Source: Enteroscipio rubneri (GTDB lineage Bacteria; Actinomycetota; Coriobacteriia; Coriobacteriales; Eggerthellaceae). From it: 64,000 bases of DNA. The position numbers and the translations under genes were made by a program. This document shows positions 34,620-42,103 of the stretch, piece after piece. The notes below the pieces were generated by a model. That model was not told the origin of the DNA. It did no database searches and was given only the letters and a program-made list of their open reading frames with translations. The stretch is taken from contig NZ_PPEK01000006.1 of NCBI RefSeq assembly GCF_002899715.1, forward strand, positions 1 through 64,000. Direction: 5' to 3'. Within the stretch, counting starts at the first letter, position 1, and each line of letters opens with the position of its first letter.

Positions 34620-35363
34620 GTGGTTGACTACAGCATTGAGTGGGTGGTTAAACAGCTTGATGAATTTATCGAGTTGACGAAAGGGAGATACAAGGGCAGC
34701 CCCGAAGACATGGGCGTGTGGTGGTCGGTGTCTGGCGATTCCGATTCAATCAAAGCACAACTACCCGTTGTTGAACGGATTTTCGACCGCTTTGTACCCG
34801 GCTGGAATAACCCTCCAATTCTGTACAATTTGGACGAGCCAACCGAACAACTTTGGGGACGACATAGAGACCTTGCTCTTCGCGTTAAAACGTTTGTTGA
34901 GCGTGAACAGGAGATTAGGTGCTACCTTGGTGATGGAGCGCCTAACATTTCCGCAAGCAACCTTCACCCATGGGTGTGGAGCGGAGCTGCTTCGTTGTGG
35001 CAGTCGGGTCATTTCCGCTCTGCGGTTGAAGACGCTGCAAAAAAGGTAAATGCTGAGACCCAAAACAAACTGCATCGACGCGACGTTAGTGAAACCCGTC
35101 TTTTCAACGAGGCATTCAGCGAAGACCCTGCTGTACCAGGGAAGCCTCGCCTGCGACGCATGAGTCCCGATGGAAGCAACACATATCGTTCGATGCAACG
35201 AGGAGCGCGGGCGCTCGCAGAAGGAATTTATGCTGGAATAAGAAATCCGTTCAACCATGAAAGCCCACATGATATCGATGAGCAGGTTGCCTTGGAGTAT
35301 CTTGCAGCGTTGAGCATTCTCGCGAGATGGGTTGATGAGTCTGAGCTGGAGGAAGCGGCCTAA
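34620..35363 (+). CDS. TIGR02391 (Hypoth_ymh)-like protein
   Basis: A 247-aa protein. Residues 110-240 resemble the TIGR02391/Ymh domain: LHPWVWSGAASLWQSGHFRS, AVEDAAKKV, GARALAEGIYAGIRNPFNHE and LEYLAALSILARWVDE. The RNPxxH motif is also seen in abortive-infection and HEPN-like proteins, so an RNA-cleaving or growth-arrest role is possible by analogy. The start is GTG at 34620 with GGGAGG before it. It follows the Xre gene by 35 bases and is AT-richer than the chromosome. Confidence 0.75.
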   Translation: MVDYSIEWVVKQLDEFIELTKGRYKGSPEDMGVWWSVSGDSDSIKAQLPVVERIFDRFVPGWNNPPILYNLDEPTEQLWGRHRDLALRVKTFVEREQEIRCYLGDGAPNISASNLHPWVWSGAASLWQSGHFRSAVEDAAKKVNAETQNKLHRRDVSETRLFNEAFSEDPAVPGKPRLRRMSPDGSNTYRSMQRGARALAEGIYAGIRNPFNHESPHDIDEQVALEYLAALSILARWVDESELEEAA

Positions 35364-35468
35364 ACGGCTTAAGTCGTTCACTCGGCCTCAAACGCTGCAA
35401 AAGAATCGTGATGCCGAGGTGGAAACACGACGCAGTGCAAAGTATCCTTTATTGTTGGAGGTGCTTGC

Positions 35469-36080
35469 ATGGGAAAGAAATCCACGGCGGCAATGGTCGA
35501 GCTGCGTACGGCCAAGGTGGCTGAACTGCTCATAGACGGGTGGAGCCGTGCCCGGATATGTGAATATGCGCGAAACCAACATTGGAACGTGAGCGAGGGG
35601 CAAATAGACCGCTACATAGCTTCGGCGCGGGAGCGCATCAAGGCCAATTGCTCGAAGGACACCGAGGAGAAGTGCGCACTCGCCGAGGCGCGCCTTGAGG
35701 CGTTATACGGCAAAGCTGTCGAGGCGGGAGACCTCCGGTTGGCGCTCAATGTAGTGAAAGAACAGAGGGCGCTGCAAGGCCTCGACGAAGCTTCGGGTGC
35801 GGCTGCGCCGGGTAAGGACGCCCTCCCGTTCTACGCTGTGCTGGCCTCATACGGTGAGGCTTTACGCGTCAACCTGACCCCCGAACAGCTCAGGGCGGTC
35901 GTAAGGGATGCGAACGAGTATGCCGTCATAGGCCAATCTTTGGAACCCGATTGGGAGCCCCCGGCTGATTGCATGGCCCAGTGCGTCGAGGATGTAAGGA
36001 GACTGAGGAGGACGCGCACCCGAGAAGAGTTGCAAGAAGCCGGTATTATTGAAGAAGGCGGTCTTGAGCTGCCCTCGTGA
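35469..36080 (+). CDS. Small-terminase-like helix-turn-helix protein
   Basis: A 203-aa protein. Residues 10-60 (AKVAELLIDGWSRARICEYA, NVSEGQIDRYIASARERI) resemble the DNA-recognition domain of phage small terminase subunits, followed by a helical segment typical of oligomerisation (ALYGKAVEAGDLRLALNVVK). No large terminase is present. In phage satellites a stand-alone small terminase redirects helper packaging, which would fit an 8-kb element. A different HTH role cannot be excluded. TTGGAGGTGCTTGC precedes the ATG. Confidence 0.6.
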   Translation: MGKKSTAAMVELRTAKVAELLIDGWSRARICEYARNQHWNVSEGQIDRYIASARERIKANCSKDTEEKCALAEARLEALYGKAVEAGDLRLALNVVKEQRALQGLDEASGAAAPGKDALPFYAVLASYGEALRVNLTPEQLRAVVRDANEYAVIGQSLEPDWEPPADCMAQCVEDVRRLRRTRTREELQEAGIIEEGGLELPS

Positions 36081-36117
36081 CGTACAGGTATGTTGCTTAC
36101 CCAGGTAATAGGGAATG

Positions 36118-36151
36118 ACAAGGCAAGACCCATGGGCCTTGCCTTGTTTTT
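36118..36151 (+). terminator. Intrinsic terminator
   Basis: ACAAGGCAAG (36118-36127) pairs with CTTGCCTTGT (36138-36147), followed by TTTTT. It lies 38 bases after the small-terminase-like gene. Confidence 0.9.
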
Positions 36152-36325
36152 GAGTGAGCCTCGGAAGAAAGCCCCTACCGACCGTCGGTTGCGGCGCGCA
36201 AGCGCGCAAATCAGGTAGTCGTGTCTCGACCCCGGAACGGAAAGTGATAGGTTGCGGCTAGGCCATGTACGTTGCGCCGTTCCAGGACGCGACAATCGGG
36301 TGAGGTTTCCTTCCTTTGGTTATGT
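36152..36325 (-). ncRNA. Non-coding stretch after IS110-family gene, candidate guide RNA region
   Basis: About 174 bases without a gene, downstream of the DEDD recombinase. It contains short complementary segments (TTGCGGCGCGCAAGCGCGCAA, CCGACCGTCGG). IS110-family elements carry a structured bridge RNA in a flanking non-coding region, downstream in the IS1111 group. The upstream side of this gene has no room for one, so this stretch is the only candidate. No transcript or target loop is shown. Confidence 0.3.
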
Positions 36326-37339
36326 CTAGTCGAGACGGTGGGCCAATGCCCACGCCTGCTCGGCGATGCAGCGAGCCATGATGGCTGCGCGATGAGTTTT
36401 CCCGTGCTGGCGTGAGGATCTATCAAGCGAAGCTAGGCATTCGCGTATTGCGCTGTTCTCAGGGTCGGCCAGCCCGTCGGTTTGAAACGAGCCTCCTGTG
36501 CGCATGACGGTCGTAGCGGCACTGTAGAAGCATGCTCCCGACGGCGTGCGCTTGCGATTGCCGAGCTGCACGATCTTACCTCCAGAGTCGTGCGGAATAG
36601 GAACGAGACCGAGGAAGCTCACATAATCGCGGGCGGTGTCGAACCGCTTGAAGTCCATGGCTTCCGCTGCCGTTGTGAACGCGGTTACAGAGCCGATACC
36701 GCTCAACTGTGTCAGTGCGCTCATGTCGGAGTTGCGCTCCACCTCACGACCCATGAACTGGTCAAGGTGAGCTAGCTCGCATTCTGCGCTTTCAAGCTGA
36801 GCAGTCAGGGAGTCGAACGAGATACGGTCGTCGGAACTCAAGGAGCCGAGTATGCGCGCTCGCGCATCGGGTGCCATCGTCCTCGGTAGACCATGGCGGT
36901 GCGAAAAGGCAGAAAGACGCTTCTTTACGACCGTACGCTGCTGCGCAAGCGCATACCGCTGGCGGGCCGCTTCGCGTTGCGCCTCCTGTTTCTCGGTGGG
37001 AATATAGACCGGTTGCAACCGCTTACACAGAAGGAGCGTGGCAAGCGCCTCGGCATCCAGCGCGTCGGTCTTTGCCCGTCCCAATCCAAGCGTGCGTCCC
37101 TGCGTAACCATACAGGGTATGCCATGGCTGATGAGTAAGCGGGCAAGCGCGAAGCCGCAGTACCCCGCTTCATAGACGGCTTCACGCTGTCCAGGAAGTG
37201 CTTCGAGCCACGCTAGCAAGCCCGCGAAATCACTGCCGTCGAACACACTAGCAAAGATTTCACCTGTATCGGCATCGATAGCGCGCGCAACGATGTTTCT
37301 CAAATGCACATCGAGTCCAACTTTGATTCGCGCGTTCAT
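36326..37339 (-). CDS. IS110-family (DEDD) transposase/recombinase
   Basis: A 337-aa protein. The RuvC-like N-terminal domain shows the DEDD residues Asp10 (VGLDVH), Glu57 (VYEAGY), Asp92 and Asp95 (KTDALDAEAL). The C-terminal Transposase_20 domain has LSGIGSVTAFTTAAEA and LGLVPIPHDSGGK. The length is normal for the family. The ATG overlaps the stop of the HTH_17 gene by four bases (ATGA), and that gene overlaps an Xre gene, so it is the third gene of a compact operon and not an obvious simple insertion. A Piv-like invertase or element-specific recombinase is possible; a recent IS insertion is the alternative. Confidence 0.85.
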   Translation of the reverse strand: MNARIKVGLDVHLRNIVARAIDADTGEIFASVFDGSDFAGLLAWLEALPGQREAVYEAGYCGFALARLLISHGIPCMVTQGRTLGLGRAKTDALDAEALATLLLCKRLQPVYIPTEKQEAQREAARQRYALAQQRTVVKKRLSAFSHRHGLPRTMAPDARARILGSLSSDDRISFDSLTAQLESAECELAHLDQFMGREVERNSDMSALTQLSGIGSVTAFTTAAEAMDFKRFDTARDYVSFLGLVPIPHDSGGKIVQLGNRKRTPSGACFYSAATTVMRTGGSFQTDGLADPENSAIRECLASLDRSSRQHGKTHRAAIMARCIAEQAWALAHRLD

Positions 37340-37539
37340 GCCGTCACCTCGTCGCTCAGGAATTCAGCCAAAGCCGGGCGGGGTATACGCCAGAGCCGAC
37401 CGATCTTGCGTCCAGCCAAAGCCCCGATGCGGCACAGCTCGCAGATGGTCTTGGTCGATACCTGCAAAATATCAGCAGCTTGTCTCACGGTAAGGACGGG
37501 CGGGTACTCCTGCAAACCAAAAGCGTTATTTTTCATCAT
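37336..37539 (-). CDS. HTH_17 excisionase-type protein
   Basis: A 67-aa protein consisting of one HTH_17 domain (LTVRQAADILQVSTKTICEL, GRKIGRLWRIPRPALAEFL). GAGGAGG lies just before two adjacent ATGs (37539 and 37536). It overlaps the Xre gene by 14 bases and the recombinase gene by four. It may be the directionality factor for the tyrosine integrase, for the DEDD recombinase, or for both. It is the counterpart of the gene at 2933 in the first element. Confidence 0.8.
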   Translation of the reverse strand: MMKNNAFGLQEYPPVLTVRQAADILQVSTKTICELCRIGALAGRKIGRLWRIPRPALAEFLSDEVTA

Positions 37540-37735
37540 CAACCTCCTCGAACAGAGCGTCTTGGTCGCCCTCCCAATCTAGAGCGCGGGCGAGCCGTTC
37601 CTTCCAACCGGGCCAAATTTGCGTATTCCCTGTCACGATGCGGCTGAGGATTGTGGGGCTGATATCTGCACGTTGCGCGAGCTTTGTTTGGCTCAATCCC
37701 TTAGCTTGTCGCTCGATTGTAAGTCTGAGAGTCAT
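37526..37735 (-). CDS. Xre-family repressor
   Basis: A 69-aa HTH_3 protein (KGLSQTKLAQRADISPTILS, RIVTGNTQIWPGWKERLARA) with an acidic C-terminus. AAAGGA lies eight bases before the ATG at 37735. It is first in the leftward operon and divergent from the zinc-ribbon gene, whose promoter and a palindrome lie between. It should be the element's maintenance repressor. Confidence 0.82.
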   Translation of the reverse strand: MTLRLTIERQAKGLSQTKLAQRADISPTILSRIVTGNTQIWPGWKERLARALDWEGDQDALFEEVDDEK

Positions 37736-37759
37736 TCTGAAATCCTTTCCATTGAAGTG

Positions 37760-37788
37760 TTGACCTAACCAACGCACACGGTTATTAT
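37760..37788 (+). promoter_or_regulatory. Sigma-70-type promoter of zinc-ribbon/integrase operon
   Basis: TTGACC (37760-37765) and TATTAT (37783-37788) are separated by 17 bases, about 72 bases before the zinc-ribbon start. Confidence 0.7.
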
Positions 37789-37797
37789 GTAAGAGGA

Positions 37798-37827
37798 ATT
37801 TACCGATAAATAAATTTAACGGTAAAT
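37798..37827. promoter_or_regulatory. Palindromic operator candidate
   Basis: ATTTACCG (37798-37805) and CGGTAAAT (37820-37827) form a perfect inverted repeat around an AT-rich centre, directly downstream of the promoter. Repressor binding here would block transcription of the zinc-ribbon and integrase genes. Confidence 0.65.
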
Positions 37828-37860
37828 ATAGAATTGGGGCTGATTTACGGGAAGGTTGAT

Positions 37861-39054
37861 ATGGGACGGCTAGAATATGTTAACGAGAACGAGCTTGTTT
37901 TCAGCGAGCCTCGCATGCCCTTGTCTCCCATTTGCGGCAGCAGGATTCTGGAGGATATCAACAACCTTCGCACGTGGCGCGATTTCATGACGCTCTGCAA
38001 CAAGTACGGCGACTGGCTTTGCTACGAGCCTTTCCTTAACAAGAAGATGGGCGCGTTCTCTATGTCTATAGGACATGACATAGTCAGCGCAGCGGGCATG
38101 CTTAAGGGCAACCTCGTCAGTGCGGCAGACGCATTCGAGGGCGTGGAATACCTCGACCGATTTTCTTCCGATATACACGGGGACGAGGCCAACGCCGTCT
38201 ATAACTCCTTCGTCACATGCGTTCATGGAGGTGTGTATCCTTATCGGGTCATCGAAACACGTCAGATGCTCAAGTACCTCCGGCTGTTTCCGTTCGTACT
38301 AACCCTCGCAGCCATCGCCAACGATAAACACAACGGGGGCGGGATTGTCGAGGTTGGCGAGTGCGTCATCCTCAAGCTGGGGGAAGAGCCGGGCATGGCG
38401 TGCCCGGTTTACATCACCTTGCCCGAAGAGCTGGCCGAAGACGATATGCGCACCCTGTTCTTCACGGACGATGCCAATTTCTCCCAGCTTCCCGAAGCCG
38501 AAGCCCTTGCCGAACGGCAGCGGCTTTCCGAGGCGGCGGGTTGTTCGCGCAATGCCCCCGATTTGTCAAAGCGCGTCCGCGTGTTCGTGTTTGACCTCGC
38601 TCCGACGCTGACATTAAGCGACGAAGACCGGAGCTATGCCGTGCGGCAGGCATGCGGAACGCTTGCGTGCTTTGTTCTGGCTCGCATAGGGTTCGGTGAA
38701 TCATCATTGCGCTTCATCAACGGGAAAGCCGTCACCGATGAGGGGGCGACCATCTTCCAGGTTATAGCGCAAGCCGCAAAAGAGATTTTGCTGGATGACG
38801 ACGTCATCCTTTGTGAGGTGTGCTCACGACCCGTACTCACCAATAAAGACCGGGGAACACCGTCGAAGATCTGCCGTGTCGGCTCGTGCAAGACAACCGC
38901 CAGTGCACGTCGGAAAACCCGTGTGGAGCAGTTGGCGGCGAGTGGTGTTCCGGTCGAAGATGCAGTGAGTGAACTAGGGGAGCAGTACCGCCAAAGTATC
39001 GAGAGGTGGTTCGAAAATTATGTGTCCACAAGCGCATTGGGTGCTTTGGAATAG
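37861..39054 (+). CDS. Zinc-ribbon protein upstream of integrase, function unknown
   Basis: A 397-aa protein with no recognised N-terminal domain. Near residues 320-345 it has a cysteine finger (CEVCSRPVLTNKDRGTP, then CRVGSCKTTASARRK) similar in form to the C-terminal finger of the 3524-4537 protein. GGGAAGG lies before the ATG at 37861. Its place between a divergent Xre/HTH_17 operon and the integrase is the same as in the first element. The conserved position points to a shared role in control or chemistry of integration; nothing in the sequence shows an enzymatic activity. Confidence 0.75.
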   Translation: MGRLEYVNENELVFSEPRMPLSPICGSRILEDINNLRTWRDFMTLCNKYGDWLCYEPFLNKKMGAFSMSIGHDIVSAAGMLKGNLVSAADAFEGVEYLDRFSSDIHGDEANAVYNSFVTCVHGGVYPYRVIETRQMLKYLRLFPFVLTLAAIANDKHNGGGIVEVGECVILKLGEEPGMACPVYITLPEELAEDDMRTLFFTDDANFSQLPEAEALAERQRLSEAAGCSRNAPDLSKRVRVFVFDLAPTLTLSDEDRSYAVRQACGTLACFVLARIGFGESSLRFINGKAVTDEGATIFQVIAQAAKEILLDDDVILCEVCSRPVLTNKDRGTPSKICRVGSCKTTASARRKTRVEQLAASGVPVEDAVSELGEQYRQSIERWFENYVSTSALGALE

Positions 39055-39087
39055 GCATGCTGGCAAACAACAGAAAGGAGACCTACC

Positions 39088-40329
39088 ATGCCAAAGGTAC
39101 GCGGGAACGGGAAGCTGAGGAAGCTTGGGAAGACGGACGGTCTGACGCGGTATCAGATGCGGGTGGCTATCGGTCGCGACCCGGTGACCAACAAGTACAT
39201 CACTAAGACCAAGGTGGTGCGCTGCAAAACCAAACAAGAGGCAGAAGAGAAGCTGCGGGAGTTTGTTCGCCACATCGAGAGCGGGCTTGCCACGGGAAAC
39301 GAGGTGCCTACGTTCGCCGAGTTTGCGAAAGAGTGGCACGAGCGTCGGCGCTCCTCGAAGGAACTGAGCATCGGGCAGTTGCGGAAGGAGGGGCTTCATG
39401 TCCGAACCCTAAATAATTATTTAGGGAATATCAATCTTCAGGAGCTAAACCCGCGTCTTATTAGCAACATGCTTGTGAAGCTCCGAAATAACGGGTCTCT
39501 GTTGCAGAAGTCTCTCTCCGGCACGACGTGCAACGGTATCTTCATCACGCTTAAGCAAATACTGCACGAGGCGTTTGTGTACGAACTTATCCCCAACAAC
39601 CCGTGCGACAAGCTCAAGGCTCCCAAACGTGACACCAAGGAGAAGCGCGCGCTCACACCGGAGGAGCTGTCTCGGGCAAATGCGGCGCTCGAACAGATGC
39701 CGCTTGATGCGCACGTCGTTGCCGTTGCTCTCGCTCTCAATACGGGCATGCGACGCGGCGAAGTGCTTGGCCTCACTTGGCAGGATGTTGACTACGACGC
39801 TGGGGTTATTCATGTGCGGCATAGTCTCGCGAGCGACGGCATGACCCTCAAGGAGCCAAAGACGCAGAGCGGAAAGCGTACCGTGCCTGTTGACGCACGA
39901 TTCATGGATAAGCTTCGCCGCTGGGAGACCCTACAGGAGAAGCGCCTTGCCGAGCTTCGTATAAAGCCCACGATTGATACTCCGGTGGTTACGAGTGGAG
40001 TAGGTGGCTTCATGCACCCCGAGAATCTGAATAGGTGGTGGCGCAAACACCGTGTCGAGCTTAGGCTTGAAGAATTCACGCTTCATCAGTTTCGCCATAC
40101 CTACGCGAGCGTGCTTGTTGGGGAGGGTGCCGACCCGAAGTCCGTTCAGTCGCTCATCGGCCATTCCGATGCCGCGTTCACGATGAAGCTGTACACGCAC
40201 CACAACATCGAGAACGAGAAGCGTGCGACGCTCAAGATCGCCAATGTTATCTACGGAGACGGTGAGTCAACGGAAGCCCGCCCCGACGAACGAGACGCTA
40301 TCTCAGCCGCAGAATTCGCGACCGCATAA
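39088..40329 (+). CDS. int: Tyrosine-recombinase integrase
   Basis: A 413-aa integrase of the tRNA-Phe element. It has an AP2-like N-terminal arm-binding domain (TRYQMRVAIGRDPVTNKYIT), a SAM-like domain and a catalytic domain with Arg in GMRRGEVLGLTW, His-x-x-Arg in LHQFRHTYAS, His in IGHSDAAF and the nucleophile Tyr in KLYTHH. AAAGGAG precedes the ATG. It lies 34 bases after the zinc-ribbon gene, so both share the promoter at 37760. It is clearly diverged from the integrase at 4611 and matches a different tRNA site. Confidence 0.95.
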   Translation: MPKVRGNGKLRKLGKTDGLTRYQMRVAIGRDPVTNKYITKTKVVRCKTKQEAEEKLREFVRHIESGLATGNEVPTFAEFAKEWHERRRSSKELSIGQLRKEGLHVRTLNNYLGNINLQELNPRLISNMLVKLRNNGSLLQKSLSGTTCNGIFITLKQILHEAFVYELIPNNPCDKLKAPKRDTKEKRALTPEELSRANAALEQMPLDAHVVAVALALNTGMRRGEVLGLTWQDVDYDAGVIHVRHSLASDGMTLKEPKTQSGKRTVPVDARFMDKLRRWETLQEKRLAELRIKPTIDTPVVTSGVGGFMHPENLNRWWRKHRVELRLEEFTLHQFRHTYASVLVGEGADPKSVQSLIGHSDAAFTMKLYTHHNIENEKRATLKIANVIYGDGESTEARPDERDAISAAEFATA

Positions 40330-40345
40330 AGCATTTTCGAGCAAC

Positions 40346-40366
40346 CATGTACACGTTTCGTACACG
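40346..40366 (+). repeat. Candidate integrase arm site, right copy
   Basis: Counterpart of 32434-32454: CATGTACA-NNN-TTCGTACACG, 18 of 21 bases identical and in the same orientation, about 83 bases from the right attachment core and just after the integrase stop. Confidence 0.65.
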
Positions 40367-40385
40367 ACAGGTTGCGTAAATGAAA

Positions 40386-40440
40386 AGGGAGTGTTTGCGC
40401 TATCCCAGAATCCCCATCCTGATCAGCACAAACACTCCCT
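40386..40440 (-). terminator. Element-borne terminator serving tRNA-Phe
   Basis: A 12-bp stem (40386-40397 with 40429-40440) closes a long loop, and TTTT follows on the minus strand. It lies nine bases beyond the tRNA-Phe 3' end on the element side, so it can replace the displaced chromosomal terminator at 32268; it could also stop the integrase transcript. Confidence 0.7.
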
Positions 40441-40448
40441 AGCATTCA

Positions 40449-40525
<77 letters not shown>

Positions 40526-40556
40526 ACGGGTATCGTCCATGAGGACGTGAATCGGT

Positions 40557-40585
40557 ATTGTACCGGTCGTGCGCGTGCGGGTCAA
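40557..40585 (-). promoter_or_regulatory. Promoter of tRNA-Phe
   Basis: On the minus strand TTGACC (40585-40580) and TACAAT (40562-40557) are separated by 17 bases, about 30 bases before the tRNA 5' end. Confidence 0.85.
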
Positions 40586-40709
40586 GCGCGAATTCCAGGA
40601 GGGGCGCCAGAGAACATGCCAGGTACCCGACTTGCCCGTGCGCCCGACGTTGCGATTGCCCGCCGCTGTGAGTTTGGTATGGACTCGACGGCGCAGGGCA
40701 GATTGCTGC

Positions 40710-40856
40710 CTAGTCCGTTTCCACGCGCCCGCGCAGTTTTTTGACACCGCGACCGAGCATGCCGCCGAGCTTCGGAAGGTTTTTTGGACCGAAGATGAGC
40801 AGCACAACCGCCAAGATCAACGCGAGCTCGGGTACTCCCATGCCGAATATTCTCAT
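40710..40856 (-). CDS. tatA: TatA, twin-arginine translocase pore subunit (48 aa)
   Basis: A short gene with GAGGAG before its ATG. The 48-aa product has an N-terminal membrane helix (VPELALILAVVLLIFGPKNL) with the hinge Phe-Gly-Pro and an amphipathic helix (PKLGGMLGRGVKKLRGRVE), the hallmarks of TatA/E. It lacks the long acidic tail of Escherichia TatA. It would help export the three Tat substrates in this window. No tatC or tatB is in the window. Confidence 0.9.
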   Translation of the reverse strand: MRIFGMGVPELALILAVVLLIFGPKNLPKLGGMLGRGVKKLRGRVETD

Positions 40857-41253
40857 GCTTTGTGCTCCTCTCCGTTTCAATCTTTACCAGTGTATTCCCG
40901 TGCGAACGCGAGGGACGGCCCTTCGGTGGCGATCGGTCTGGCTGTTGACAACCAAATGCTGTGCTTTCTTGCGATCTGCAAACGCCGGCATCGATTGCTG
41001 TCGGCCGAGCAGACCACTTTGCTGGCGATAAGTATAGCAGCATTAAAATTATAGTAACTATAATTTTGAACAGATTCGAACACATTCTATATACTGAAAC
41101 CGGTGAAAACGCGGCGATGGTCGTCGTGCAAGCGAAAAGCGACGATCGGTCGGTTGGGCGGATGGCTCGCAAAACCTCACAATGACGAGGGTGGGCCGCA
41201 GGTTCGCCCGGACTCGATATACGCTCTGGCACATGCGACGAGAGGACGATGGA
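40857..41253. other. Divergent promoter region between tatA and TetR gene
   Basis: About 397 bases without a gene. A perfect palindrome (AAAATTATAG, TAA, CTATAATTTT) lies at 41045-41067. TTGAAC (41066-41071) with TATACT (41090-41095), 18 bases apart, forms a + strand promoter for the TetR gene, so the palindrome covers its -35 end. On the minus strand CTATAATTTT within the palindrome and TATACT near 41031 could serve tatA. Confidence 0.55.
41045..41067. promoter_or_regulatory. Palindromic operator candidate for TetR regulator
   Basis: Ten-base perfect arms around TAA in an AT-rich island within GC-rich DNA, overlapping the promoter of the adjacent TetR gene. Confidence 0.6.
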
Positions 41254-41895
41254 GTGGAGAAACGAGCAGATGGGGCCGATCGACCGCGGGAAACGTTGCG
41301 TGAGCGTAAGCGGCGCGAAACGCGTGAGGCTATCGAACGCGCCGCGATCTCGCTGGTGGACGAGTTGGGATATGAAGGGGTGACGGTCGCCATGATCTGC
41401 GATCGAGCCGTTGTGTCGCAGGGCACGTTCTTCAACTACTTTCCCACCAAAGACGCAGCCATCGTCGGCATTCCCGCAGCTCCGCTTGACGTCGATGCTG
41501 TTCGTGCCGCATACGACAGCCAGGCTTCAAGCACGCCGTTCTCCGTCACGTTGGCGCTTTTTCTCGAGGTCGTGCGCGCGCTCGACCGGGCGAGCGACAT
41601 AGCTGCTATGCGATGGCGGCTCGTCTCGCAGACGCCTGCTCTCATGCGCCTGTTTTTGGATGGCACGTTCGGCTTCGTGGCGGACTTCCGGGATTTGCTG
41701 GCCGAATACCTTGCGGCGTGCCCCGATCGGCGCGCGTGTCCCCATGAGCTTACGGCGGCCGAGGAAGCCGATCTTATCGTCGCCGAGGCGCTTGCTGCAG
41801 CGAAATTTGCTTTGACGCGCGCAACCGGTCGGGAGGAAGGGAACCTGCCGGACAACGAAGAAGTTGGGCGCATTGTGAGAAAGATCGTTGGATAG
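41254..41895 (+). CDS. TetR-family regulator
   Basis: A protein of about 213 residues. The N-terminal helix-turn-helix (GYEGVTVAMICDRAVVSQGT, FFNYFPTKDAAIVG) follows a basic stretch; the C-terminal domain is helical. I prefer GTG at 41254, which has GAGGA seven bases upstream; ATG at 41233 lacks a ribosome site. The palindrome at 41045 suggests autoregulation, and tatA is a possible divergent target. Its ligand is unknown. Confidence 0.85.
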   Translation: MEKRADGADRPRETLRERKRRETREAIERAAISLVDELGYEGVTVAMICDRAVVSQGTFFNYFPTKDAAIVGIPAAPLDVDAVRAAYDSQASSTPFSVTLALFLEVVRALDRASDIAAMRWRLVSQTPALMRLFLDGTFGFVADFRDLLAEYLAACPDRRACPHELTAAEEADLIVAEALAAAKFALTRATGREEGNLPDNEEVGRIVRKIVG

Positions 41896-42103
41896 CGCCG
41901 CATGAGGAAGACCTGAAGAGGAGCGATCCGGCAGGGTAGCGTGTACCGGGGAGCTCGGGGCAGCTCGCCGCAGGACGAACGTATGGAAATGCGGAACGAG
42001 GCTCGAGGGGCTTCCCGGAAGCATCTACAATGTATGCCGTCGACACCAGCGCGCAATGCGCTGAGAAAGATGCCGCATCGTGCGATCCAGAGAAGGAGAA
42101 CCA

